A stretch of DNA of 36,316 nucleotides from Bacillus pseudomycoides (GTDB lineage: Bacteria; Bacillota; Bacilli; Bacillales; Bacillaceae_G), in assembly GCF_002551005.1 (NCBI RefSeq), contig NZ_NVOY01000045.1:1-36316 (forward strand). The letters are read 5' to 3'. Made by a program: the position numbers and the translations under genes. Below are positions 8,772 through 16,094 of the stretch, in pieces. Every line of letters begins with the position of its first letter. The stretch's first letter is position 1. The notes under the pieces are model-generated. The model worked only from the letters and a program-made list of their open reading frames with translations. It did no database searches and was not told the DNA's origin.

Positions 8772-8946
8772 CGAATTAACATACATGTACCGATGGCTAG
8801 TCGGGAATTTAAGCTTGTGGAGTGTCGAACCACCGTAATAGCGAGGAAGTGGCGAGGCGGGACATGTAGAAGCAAGAAAAACTCTGAAGGGTATGTTTTT
8901 ACACATTTCAGTAGCAGACCCAGTCATGACGATACAAACTTGGCCA
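8772..8946 (+). ncRNA. Predicted right-end element RNA (reRNA/omega RNA) with guide
   Basis: In IS200/IS605 elements the tnpB guide RNA comes from the 3' end of tnpB and the noncoding right end, and its guide is the flanking DNA just outside the element. Here the 155-base noncoding right end has GC-richer, pairing-prone sequence (CCAC/GTGG at 8830-8852, hairpin 8884-8911), unlike the AT-rich left end. If the right end is 8926, the guide starts TGACGATACAAACTTGG, i.e. the first codons of addA. The 5' end within tnpB cannot be placed. Confidence 0.5.
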
Positions 8947-11900
8947 GCGAAACCAGAAGGAAGTCAGTGGACCGATGATCAGTGGAAAGCAATCGTTGCT
9001 GATGGACGCGATATTTTAGTTGCAGCTGCAGCTGGGTCGGGAAAAACAGCGGTACTTGTTGAACGCATTATTCGTAAAATGATTCGGGATGACAATCCAG
9101 TTGATGTCGATAGCCTGCTTGTTGTGACGTTTACAAATGCAGCGGCGCAAGAGATGAAAAACCGAATTGGTGAAGCGCTAGAAAAAGTATTAATTGATGA
9201 TCCAGCTTCGCCGCATATTCGAAAGCAGCTTAGTCTTCTAAACAGGGCATCTATTTCGACCATTCATTCTTTCTGTTTACAAGTGATTCGTACGTACTAT
9301 TATATGCTCGATATTGATCCGCGCTTTCGCATTGCGAATCAAACGGAGAATGAATTATTAAAAGAAGAAGTACTGGATGACATATTAGAAGCAGAGTACG
9401 GTATGCAGGAGAATGAATTGTTTTTCGAACTTGTTGATCGTTATACGAGCGACCGTAGTGATGATGATCTGCAGCGTATGATTCTAGCGCTTCATACAGA
9501 ATCGAGAGCACATCCCGATCCAAACGGTTGGCTTGATAAATTAGTTGAAGCATATGATGTAAAAGGAAAAACAATTGAAGATCTCATGTATGCCTCTTAT
9601 TTATTAGAGGATGTAAAGGTTCAGCTGCAAACGGCGAAACAATATGCAGAAAAAGCGATTGAACTTGCGATGCTACCAGATGGTCCAGCGCCGCGCGTCG
9701 AAACGCTGCAAGCGGACCTCCTTTTACTTCAGAACTTGTCCGAATCGGCTTGTGAATCTTGGACAAGCACATATGGAGTGATGCAAACTGCTTCTTGGCA
9801 AACGTTAAAGCGTATTAAAAAGAGTGATTACAATGAAGAGATTGTGAAACAAGTTGATTCTTTACGTAATAAAGCGAAGGATGAAGTGAAAAAGTTACAG
9901 GAAGAGCTGTTTAGCCGGAGTCCAGAAAGCTTTATCCGTGATTTTCAAGATATGCATCCGGTACTGCAAAAGCTTGTGGATCTTGTAAAAGTATTTACAG
10001 AACGTTTCCAAGCGATTAAGCGTGATAAAGGAATGGTTGATTTTACAGATTTGGAGCACTTTTGCTTGCAAATTTTAAGTGAACGTACGGGTGAAGGAGA
10101 GGTGCATCCATCACCAGTTGCGTGGCAATATCGTCATAAATTTACAGAAGTGCTTGTCGATGAATATCAAGATACAAACTTTGTACAAGAATCCATTATT
10201 AAGCTTGTAACGAAAGATTCGGAGCAAGACGGCAATTTATTTATGGTTGGTGATGTGAAGCAGTCCATTTATCGCTTCCGGTTAGCAGAGCCAGGACTAT
10301 TTTTAGGAAAATATAAACGTTTTACATCTGAAGGTATCGATGGCGGCATGAAAATTGATTTGGCCAAAAACTTCCGTAGTCGTCATGAAGTACTAGCAGG
10401 GACAAACTTTATTTTTAAACAAATTATGGGCGAAGCTGTCGGAGAAATTGATTATGATGAAGACGCTGAATTGAAGCTTGGAGCGAGTTATCCAGAAGGG
10501 GCGGATCCATCAGCAGAATTGTTATTTATTCATCAATCTGAAAGTGCGGCAGTGGATGAAGAGGAAGGTGTGGAATTAGAAAAGGCGCAATTAGAAGCAC
10601 GCCTCATCGCGCAAAGAATAAAAGCAATGGTCGATTCTGGTCATGAAGTTTATGACCGAAAAACAAACGGTATGCGTCCCGTTACGTATCGTGATTTTGT
10701 TATTTTACTGCGCTCTATGCCATGGGCGCCGCAAATTATGGAAGAGTTAAAACAGCAAGGTATCCCTGTTTATGCAGAGCTTGCGACTGGCTATTTTGAA
10801 GCGACCGAAGTGAATGTAATGATGAACCTGTTTCGCGTCATTGATAATCCGGCGCAAGATATTCCATTAGCAGCTGTGCTTCGTTCGCCAATTGTTGGAT
10901 TAACAGATGAAGAGCTGGCGATGTTGCGTACTCACGGGAAAAAGGGTTCCTTTTATGAAGTGCTGCGCTCTTTCTTGCAAGGCGCACCGCTTCAGGAAGA
11001 GAAAGAACTGCATGAGAAACTATCATGGTTTTTCGAACATTTACAAGAGTGGCGTGAATTTGCGCGTCAGCAGTCGCTTTCGGATTTAATTTGGAAAGTG
11101 TATCGTGAAACAGGTTATTATGACTTTGTGGGCGGTCTTCCTGCTGGTAAGCAGCGCCAGGCAAACCTTCGTGTGTTATATGACCGTGCCCGTCAATATG
11201 AAGCGACTTCATTTCGTGGTTTATTCCGCTTCTTACGTTTTATCGAGCGGATATTAGAACGCGGTGATGATATGGGAACAGCACGTGCGCTTGGCGAACA
11301 AGAAGATGTTGTGCGTATTATGACCATTCATAAAAGTAAGGGACTGGAGTTTCCGGTTGTATTTGTAGCAGGGCTTGGCAGACGTTTTAACACACAAGAT
11401 TTAATGAAGCGTTTCTTACTGCATAAAGATTTCGGATTTGGTTCGCAGTTTATTGATCCGAAAAAGCGTATTAAATATACGACATTATCGCAGCTCGCAA
11501 TTAAGCGCAAAATGAAAATGGAGCTGATTGCCGAAGAAATGCGCGTCTTATATGTCGCGTTAACACGTGCGAAAGAAAAGCTCATTTTAATTGGGACAGT
11601 AAAAGATAAAGAAAAAGAGATACAGAAATGGCAAGATGCAAGAGAACATACAGGCTGGTTATTGCCTGATTATGTACGTGCCGGGGCAACTTGTTATTTA
11701 GATTGGATTGTACCATCATTATGCAGACATAAAGATAGTGACATGCTTTTTGAGATGGGACAAGGTAGTATTCCGGCTGATATATATGAATATGATGCAA
11801 ACTGGAAAGTAGAAGCGGTAGACGTGGCGGTGTTACAAGCGCCAGAGCCAATGAAAGAAGAAAAGCAAGAGTTATTAGAAGCGCTCAGAGAGCAAAGATC

Positions 11901-12651
11901 AGTTTCACTAAGCAGTGAGCAAAAAGATGAAGTGTATAAAAGGTTAACATGGCAGTACGGGTTTGAGGATGCGGCAACGCACCGCGCCAAGCAATCTGTT
12001 ACGGAAATTAAACGAAACTACCAAGCGCAAGAAGGTAGTGATACGGCGTTTATAAAACGAGTTCGTGCACCAATTGAGACGCGTCCGCGTTTTATGGAGA
12101 AAAAAGGACTTACGTATGCAGAGCGCGGGACAGCTGTTCATACCGTTATGCAGCATGTAAACTTAGTGAAAGCAATAACAATTGAAGTGATTCAAGAACA
12201 AATTGCGGAAATGGTGAATAAAGAGCTGTTAACATTTGAACAAGCAGAAGAAATCGCACCAGAAAAAATTGTTGCCTTTTTTGAAACAGAACTCGGAAAA
12301 CGACTGTTAGCTGCAAAGTATGTAGAGCGCGAAGTACCGTTTACGATGATGTTATCTGCAGATGAAGCATATCAAGATTGGGCGGATGAACAAGACGAAT
12401 CCATCCTTGTTCAAGGGGTTATTGATTGTATGATTGAAGAAGAGGATGGCATCGTTTTAATTGATTTTAAAACAGATACAATTGAAGGCCGCTTCCCAGG
12501 TGGATTTGAACAAGCGAGACCAATATTAGAAGAACGGTACAAAACACAGCTAGCACTTTATCGGAAAGCGCTAGAGAAAAGTTTACATCAATCCGTAAAA
12601 GAAACATATTTATATTTCTTTGATGGCAGTCACGTATTGCAAGTAGATTGA
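8926..12651 (+). CDS. addA: ATP-dependent helicase/nuclease subunit A
   Basis: 1241 residues from ATG 8926 (MTIQTWPAKPEG). AddA is the UvrD-like helicase and nuclease partner of AddB. Seen: helicase motif I AAAAGSGKT near residue 35, motif II-type DEYQDT, motif VI VALTRAKEK, and the C-terminal RecB-type nuclease with GVIDCMIEE and LIDFKTDT. A start at ATG 8893 would add 11 residues derived from the mobile element; it has GAAGGG only 1 base away, too close. ATG 8926 has no ribosome binding site at all, because the native GAGGAG now lies 1.5 kb upstream in addB. The ORF itself is intact. A shared terminator follows. Confidence 0.95.
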   Translation: MTIQTWPAKPEGSQWTDDQWKAIVADGRDILVAAAAGSGKTAVLVERIIRKMIRDDNPVDVDSLLVVTFTNAAAQEMKNRIGEALEKVLIDDPASPHIRKQLSLLNRASISTIHSFCLQVIRTYYYMLDIDPRFRIANQTENELLKEEVLDDILEAEYGMQENELFFELVDRYTSDRSDDDLQRMILALHTESRAHPDPNGWLDKLVEAYDVKGKTIEDLMYASYLLEDVKVQLQTAKQYAEKAIELAMLPDGPAPRVETLQADLLLLQNLSESACESWTSTYGVMQTASWQTLKRIKKSDYNEEIVKQVDSLRNKAKDEVKKLQEELFSRSPESFIRDFQDMHPVLQKLVDLVKVFTERFQAIKRDKGMVDFTDLEHFCLQILSERTGEGEVHPSPVAWQYRHKFTEVLVDEYQDTNFVQESIIKLVTKDSEQDGNLFMVGDVKQSIYRFRLAEPGLFLGKYKRFTSEGIDGGMKIDLAKNFRSRHEVLAGTNFIFKQIMGEAVGEIDYDEDAELKLGASYPEGADPSAELLFIHQSESAAVDEEEGVELEKAQLEARLIAQRIKAMVDSGHEVYDRKTNGMRPVTYRDFVILLRSMPWAPQIMEELKQQGIPVYAELATGYFEATEVNVMMNLFRVIDNPAQDIPLAAVLRSPIVGLTDEELAMLRTHGKKGSFYEVLRSFLQGAPLQEEKELHEKLSWFFEHLQEWREFARQQSLSDLIWKVYRETGYYDFVGGLPAGKQRQANLRVLYDRARQYEATSFRGLFRFLRFIERILERGDDMGTARALGEQEDVVRIMTIHKSKGLEFPVVFVAGLGRRFNTQDLMKRFLLHKDFGFGSQFIDPKKRIKYTTLSQLAIKRKMKMELIAEEMRVLYVALTRAKEKLILIGTVKDKEKEIQKWQDAREHTGWLLPDYVRAGATCYLDWIVPSLCRHKDSDMLFEMGQGSIPADIYEYDANWKVEAVDVAVLQAPEPMKEEKQELLEALREQRSVSLSSEQKDEVYKRLTWQYGFEDAATHRAKQSVTEIKRNYQAQEGSDTAFIKRVRAPIETRPRFMEKKGLTYAERGTAVHTVMQHVNLVKAITIEVIQEQIAEMVNKELLTFEQAEEIAPEKIVAFFETELGKRLLAAKYVEREVPFTMMLSADEAYQDWADEQDESILVQGVIDCMIEEEDGIVLIDFKTDTIEGRFPGGFEQARPILEERYKTQLALYRKALEKSLHQSVKETYLYFFDGSHVLQVD

Positions 12652-12656
12652 TAAAT

Positions 12657-12686
12657 AAAAAACGGAGGGATTCCCTCCGTTTTTTA
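12657..12686. terminator. Bidirectional terminator between addA and gerPF
   Basis: AAAAACGGAGGG pairs with CCCTCCGTTTTT; T-tracts occur on both strands, so it serves addA (+) and the gerP operon (-). Confidence 0.92.
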
Positions 12687-12902
12687 TTATGCTGTTCCAA
12701 TTTGATCTTGATCAGCTACATCTGAATCAAATGTATTTGTACCACTTACACCGTTAAATGTATTCAGAACAAATGCAACATTTGATGAACCAGATCCGTT
12801 ATAAGCTTTCGTGTTTTCTTTCGGAGATACATTATAGAAATCCCCTAAGTTAAAAGAACCGTTACTATTTTGAACGACTAAGTTTCCGACAAGAGACGGC
12901 AT
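12687..12902 (-). CDS. gerPF: Spore germination protein GerPF
   Basis: 71 residues, starting MPSLVGN and sharing with GerPA the pattern M-P-x-x-V-G...N-x-G-x-x-x-x-G-D, as known for the GerPA/GerPF pair. GerP proteins are made in the mother cell and are needed for germinants to pass the spore coat. Last gene of the gerPABCDEF operon, 41 bases after gerPE; AGGTGA precedes the ATG at 12902. Confidence 0.93.
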   Translation of the reverse strand: MPSLVGNLVVQNSNGSFNLGDFYNVSPKENTKAYNGSGSSNVAFVLNTFNGVSGTNTFDSDVADQDQIGTA

Positions 12903-12943
12903 ATTTTCACCTACTTCAATTTCCTTTTATGGTACTATATGCG

Positions 12944-13330
12944 TTATTGGCGAAAAGGTTCTTCTGTAACAAATTGGCGAATTTGTAAAATACGTGAATT
13001 TATAAATGCGTAATCAATAGATCCGATGTGAAGACAAGAAGCGCTTAGCATACTTTGAATTGTAATGCAGTTTACTTCGATAAAAGGATTTGTATTAATG
13101 ACTTTCATTTGTACTTCGTTTACGCGAGTTGGAATTGTGATTTCGTCATCGACAAATATTTCATATGCTTCGAAGCGTCCTTCTTGAGAAAGAAAGTTAG
13201 CAATTTCGCGCTGAACGATAATCGCTCTACTTTTTAATTCTGCGTGATTTGTATCGCCAATTTGAATAACGGCACCAAGCCCGAGCGAGGAAACAGAAGG
13301 TTGATGTACAACAGAAATATGTCGAAACAC
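12944..13330 (-). CDS. gerPE: Spore germination protein GerPE
   Basis: 128 residues. The start is GTG at 13330, with AAGGAGG 6 bases upstream and no better ATG. The sequence (MFRHISVVHQPSVSSLG, then AVIQIGDTNHAELKSRAIIVQRE) and fifth place in the operon identify it as GerPE. No membrane segment or signal peptide is seen. It is the largest operon member after gerPC and, like the others, acts in coat permeability to germinants; its biochemical role is unknown. Confidence 0.92.
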   Translation of the reverse strand: MFRHISVVHQPSVSSLGLGAVIQIGDTNHAELKSRAIIVQREIANFLSQEGRFEAYEIFVDDEITIPTRVNEVQMKVINTNPFIEVNCITIQSMLSASCLHIGSIDYAFINSRILQIRQFVTEEPFRQ

Positions 13331-13342
13331 AATGAGTCCTCC

Positions 13343-13543
13343 TTATCTAGGAGTAGTAGGTACAGCAGTAACGAGTGGTACAAATGGACCTCCTGTAACA
13401 GATTCGAATGGCGTATCTAAAATAGAAGATGAAATAATGAGATTTGCATCACCGACTAAGAATAAAGCAGACGAAGATAACCCGATCGCTCTAATGTTTC
13501 CGACTTTGATCTCATGATTAATAACAGTAAAGTTCACATGCAT
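13343..13543 (-). CDS. gerPD: Spore germination protein GerPD
   Basis: 66 residues (MHVNFTVINHEIKVGNIRAIG...). The ATG at 13543 directly abuts the TAG stop of gerPC, with GGAG inside the last gerPC codons, so the two are translationally coupled. The C-terminus is rich in Pro, Val and Thr. Small GerP proteins of this kind lack recognisable enzymatic motifs; assignment is from sequence and fourth place in the operon. Confidence 0.92.
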   Translation of the reverse strand: MHVNFTVINHEIKVGNIRAIGLSSSALFLVGDANLIISSSILDTPFESVTGGPFVPLVTAVPTTPR

Positions 13544-14158
13544 CTACTCCTTTCGGAAGTTACGGGGGATATGCTGAATAAAGGAAAGAAATGCTTTATC
13601 AATATCTTGTTTCATTGCTTGAATAATGACATCTTTCATATATTGTGGGTTAGATGTAATTTCTGGGTGTGGCTGTACTTGAGATAAATAGTACGGGAGA
13701 CGGTGCTCCATCTGTTGCTTTATATCATCAATCATCATTTGACGGTACATATCGTCAAGAGGTGTTCGTTCTTCCTGTTCGAAATGAAGAATACGGCTAT
13801 ATGCTTCTTCTTCTAGATAGCGGTGCATTTCTTGAATGATGTCTTGATAAAAATCGGGATTCACCTGAGTCTCAGGGTTTACTTTTAATGTTTCAGTAGC
13901 TACATCAAAGTCTTCAATCATTTCGCCATTACTTGTAAAGGGATTTAAACCAATATTTAATGTGCCATTTAAATTTTCGACTTTTAGTTGATCAAATTTA
14001 TATTCGACTTTCCCAATTGAAGAGGATGGGCGCTGTTTCAGTTCTTCTATTTGCTCTGTTAGCTGCGCTAGTTGTGTTTCTAGAGCATTTATTTTTTCTT
14101 GTTGTTGTTGAATGAATTGTTGCATTTGCTGTAAATAAGTATATAGATCTTGACTCAC
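13544..14158 (-). CDS. gerPC: Spore germination protein GerPC
   Basis: 204 residues, GTG start at 14158 with AAAAGGAGG upstream. The N-terminus (about 5-45) is a Gln-rich coiled coil (LQQMQQFIQQQQEKINALETQ pattern), followed by a beta segment VEYKFDQLKVENLNGTLNIG and a mainly helical, acidic C-terminal half. GerPC is the operon's only longer member and is thought to be structural in the inner coat. Coupled to gerPD downstream; 61 bases from gerPB upstream. Confidence 0.92.
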   Translation of the reverse strand: MSQDLYTYLQQMQQFIQQQQEKINALETQLAQLTEQIEELKQRPSSSIGKVEYKFDQLKVENLNGTLNIGLNPFTSNGEMIEDFDVATETLKVNPETQVNPDFYQDIIQEMHRYLEEEAYSRILHFEQEERTPLDDMYRQMMIDDIKQQMEHRLPYYLSQVQPHPEITSNPQYMKDVIIQAMKQDIDKAFLSFIQHIPRNFRKE

Positions 14159-14219
14159 TGCTAGAAGCCTCCTTTTCGATCTGGAGGGTGTATTGGTATA
14201 TGTCTATGATATTAGTACG

Positions 14220-14426
14220 TTAAGAAGAACTAGGCGGAGGGGAAATAGAAATAATTTGTCCCTGAGCTGTTAGCGGTGGGGTTGGTTGTGTAAATCCGCC
14301 TGTATTAGAAAACTTTGATAATGTTTTAATACTGCCGGCACTTCCGATTTGAAAGACAGATGAAGTTGTAATACTATCTACCCTTAAATTGTTAATGATA
14401 ATACTTTGATGTACAAAGAGTTTCAA
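14220..14426 (-). CDS. gerPB: Spore germination protein GerPB
   Basis: 68 residues, TTG start at 14426 preceded by AAAGGAGGGG. The N-terminus (MKLFVHQSIIINNLRVDSITTSSVFQIG) fits GerPB, and the C-terminus ends in a Pro/Ser-rich tail (SPPPSSS). Second gene of the operon, 16 bases after gerPA. The rare TTG start with a very strong ribosome binding site may tune its level. Confidence 0.92.
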   Translation of the reverse strand: MKLFVHQSIIINNLRVDSITTSSVFQIGSAGSIKTLSKFSNTGGFTQPTPPLTAQGQIISISPPPSSS

Positions 14427-14442
14427 TTTCTATTCCCCTCCT

Positions 14443-14664
14443 TTAATAAGTAGCAGTGATTGGCTGATCGATAACATCATTATCATTTACATTTGTCGTA
14501 CTTTCGTAATTATATACAGATACATTATCTCCAACATTAAAAGACCCCGCTCCTGCAAATGCACGGGAATAACTAATAGGACGAATAGCAAATACATCCC
14601 CAATGTGCAATACACCGCTTGATCCGATATTAACAATATTAATGTGTCCAACCATTGCAGGCAT
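14443..14664 (-). CDS. gerPA: Spore germination protein GerPA
   Basis: 73 residues, the usual length, from ATG 14664 (MPAMVGHINIVNIGSSGVLHIGD), with AAAGGTG upstream; the in-frame GTG three codons earlier overlaps the ribosome binding site. It has the M-P-x-x-V-G start and G-x-x-x-x-G-D motif shared with GerPF. First gene of the operon, about 75 bases behind the sigma-K-type promoter. Confidence 0.93.
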   Translation of the reverse strand: MPAMVGHINIVNIGSSGVLHIGDVFAIRPISYSRAFAGAGSFNVGDNVSVYNYESTTNVNDNDVIDQPITATY

Positions 14665-14744
14665 AGAAAACACCTTTCATGTGAAAAATTTTTTGTATTT
14701 GTCCCTTTTTACTCCGAATGTCTATGATGGGAGTTTTACTCTAT

Positions 14745-14772
14745 TATTGTATGGGCGTCTGGGCAAATATGT
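14745..14772 (-). promoter_or_regulatory. Sigma-K-type promoter of the gerP operon
   Basis: On the minus strand: -35 element ACA (14770-14772), 16-base spacer, -10 element CATACAATA (14745-14753), an exact match to CATANNNTA. gerP is known to be transcribed late in the mother cell by sigma-K in Bacillus, which agrees. Confidence 0.75.
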
Positions 14773-14827
14773 GTCTGTTATTTTAGAAATATAGGCTCTT
14801 TTTGTAAAGATTGTTGCTATGGGAGCT

Positions 14828-15379
14828 TCAGTTTATTAGGACTTTAGGTTCTACATTTATGACGACATTGCCCCTCTTGTGTCCTTTCTCTACATATCTA
14901 TGAGCTTCAACGATCTCTTCAAACTCATAGTACCTATCAATGACCGCTTTTAACTTCTCTGTCTCAACAAGTTCTTTAAGGAAGTGCAGTGCTTCTGCAT
15001 AAGTTATATTGGAAGGTTTAATAGATATAGGACCATCTTCCGGCAAACACTTATACTCGGCATATGCACCAAACCCCGCCAGAGATGCAGCAAAAACCTG
15101 GTCGCCTTCCTTAAACCTTTTGACATCTTTCCCAACTGACTCAACTTCTCCAGCTAACTCCATCCCTAATATCTCTTTTTTGGGTTGTCTGAAACCAAGT
15201 GTTATTCGGGCAGGCAGCCAAAAAGCGGGAGGAACTGTAAAACTTCGTGACCGAATATCTGCTACTGTTACGGTTGTCGCTTTTACTAAAATTTCATTTT
15301 CTTTAGGAATAGGTTTTTCTACCTCTTTCAGTTGAAGAACGTCAGGGGGACCGTACTTTGTGTACACAATTGCTTTCAT
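14828..15379 (-). pseudogene. Zinc-independent alcohol dehydrogenase/quinone oxidoreductase, internally deleted
   Basis: 183 residues; family members have about 320-330. Residues 1-132 are the GroES-like substrate domain (MKAIVYTKYGPPDVLQL ... ILGMELAGEVESVGKDVKRFKEGDQVF). Residue 133 on jumps to the family C-terminus (HFLKELVETEKLKAVIDR ... VEAHRYVEKGHKRGNVVI). The whole Rossmann NAD(P)H-binding domain, about 140 residues, is missing in frame. The joint ALHFL looks like recombination between the ALHFL-like stretch normally found before the Rossmann fold and the one after it. Start and AGGTGG site are intact, so a truncated protein may be made, but it cannot bind cofactor in the usual way. 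Confidence 0.85.
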
Positions 15380-15406
15380 TTATCCACCTCTAATTCGTTA
15401 TATTCA

Positions 15407-15607
15407 TTAATATGATACGTCTGTTACAAATAAATAGACCAATGGTTCACTCTCGGCAATACCTTTTAATTGACTGCTAACAGCGTTAAGAATCTTATGC
15501 CGCCGGTAAAAGGCAGTAGAGCTATGGATTTCTAATACAGCAGCGATTTTGGGTAAAGTGTATCCGTCATATCATTAAGCCTTTTGCCACATTCATACCG
15601 CCATCTA
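15407..15607 (-). pseudogene. Relic of an IS1595-type (ISXO2-like) transposase
   Basis: Reading the minus strand, one frame gives WRYECGKRLNDMTDT, resembling the zinc-ribbon end of these transposases, and another gives GYTLPKIAAVLEIHSSTAFY followed by RRHKILNAV, resembling the helix-turn-helix (IxxxLxIxxSTAFYWRHKIL) of the same family, then a degenerate IAESEP where ES/AD-ET is normal. It ends at a TAA (15407-15409). Frames are shifted and segments missing; only a fragment of the N-terminal third remains. Confidence 0.6.
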
Positions 15608-15660
15608 GATCTCTAGTGATATTGATAAAAAACTACAATATATAAAATAATAGACAAAAT

Positions 15661-15690
15661 AAAAAACGTGCACTTAGTGGGAGTGCACGT
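15661..15690 (-). terminator. Terminator of the Spo0E-like gene
   Basis: ACGTGCACT and AGTGCACGT (9-bp stem, 7-base loop) followed on the minus strand by six T. The stem includes the stop codon of the 59-aa gene. Confidence 0.85.
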
Positions 15691-15853
15691 CTGTATGTTG
15701 AGTTGGCGTATCATCTATTTGCATGAGTAATATAACATTTAAGAGCCTGTCCAGCTCTTGACTACAACTAACTGTTTTTTGAGATGTCATTCCGTATCGT
15801 TTGGCCAAGTATTTCATTTTTTCGCGTTTTTTTTCAATCGCTTGCTCAAACAT
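15674..15853 (-). CDS. yisI: Spo0E-family aspartyl-phosphate phosphatase (YisI-like)
   Basis: 59 residues. It has the two-helix layout and the SQELD signature (residues 31-35) of Spo0E-like phosphatases, which dephosphorylate Spo0A~P and so delay sporulation. MFEQAIEKKREKMKYLAKRYG forms the first helix, in which Spo0E proteins usually read KxxMxxLAxxxG. ATG 15853 is preceded by CGGAG at 8 bases and AAAGGAG further up; ATTATA at 15902-15907 is a -10 on this strand. In B. subtilis yisI lies right after gerPA (yisH) and before yisK, the same place as here. Confidence 0.9.
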   Translation of the reverse strand: MFEQAIEKKREKMKYLAKRYGMTSQKTVSCSQELDRLLNVILLMQIDDTPTQHTDVHSH

Positions 15854-16030
15854 AGAATCGGCTCCGTCTCCTTTTAGATTTTAGGTGTGTCTGTAGTACA
15901 TATTATACAAACTTTCCATAAAAAAGAAACGTATTCGCTAAAAGAAGAAGGAATTCTACATATTTTGGCAAAAAAATTTTTCGATTGTGTGAATAATAGA
16001 AAGAATACTGTAAATTAAAAATATTTTTGG

Positions 16031-16056
16031 AAGGATTTTTGTTAATAGGTACGAAT
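16031..16056 (+). promoter_or_regulatory. Sigma-H-type promoter of yisK
   Basis: AAGGATTTT (16031-16039), 13 bases, then GAAT (16053-16056) fits the sigma-H consensus (AGGAWWT...GAAT). YisK of B. subtilis is a reported sigma-H target. Transcription would start near 16063, which argues against the ATG at 16068 as start. Confidence 0.65.
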
Positions 16057-16094
16057 ACAATTACAGTATGAATTTGAAGATGGGATGTGGAAAC

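Larger units (their letters stand above)
7400..8926 (+). mobile_element. IS200/IS605-type element with tnpB only, inserted between addB and addA
   Basis: Ends are inferred from the flanks. Rejoining 7399 with 8927 gives GAGGAGATTTAATGACG, a coupled addB stop/addA start. The element then lies directly after TTTAA (7395-7399), and 1527 bp long. A subterminal hairpin sits near each end, as expected for single-strand transposition: left AGGCAT/ATGCCT (7412-7429), right CTGAA...ATGT/ACAT...TTCAG (8884-8911, with a GGGT bulge). There are no target duplications and no tnpA, so mobility would need a TnpA Y1 transposase from elsewhere. Confidence 0.85.

Noticed and set aside
8893-8925. ATG 8893 as the natural start of addA
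   Set aside because: The 11 extra codons come from the mobile element, and GAAGGG is 1 base away. It may be used now, but it is not the ancestral start.
8793-8978. 61-codon open frame across the right end of the tnpB element
   Set aside because: It lies in the noncoding right end and runs into addA in another frame; no ribosome binding site.
16068-16094. ATG 16068 as the yisK start
   Set aside because: It would lie about 5 bases after the sigma-H transcript start and the extra residues are absent from the family.
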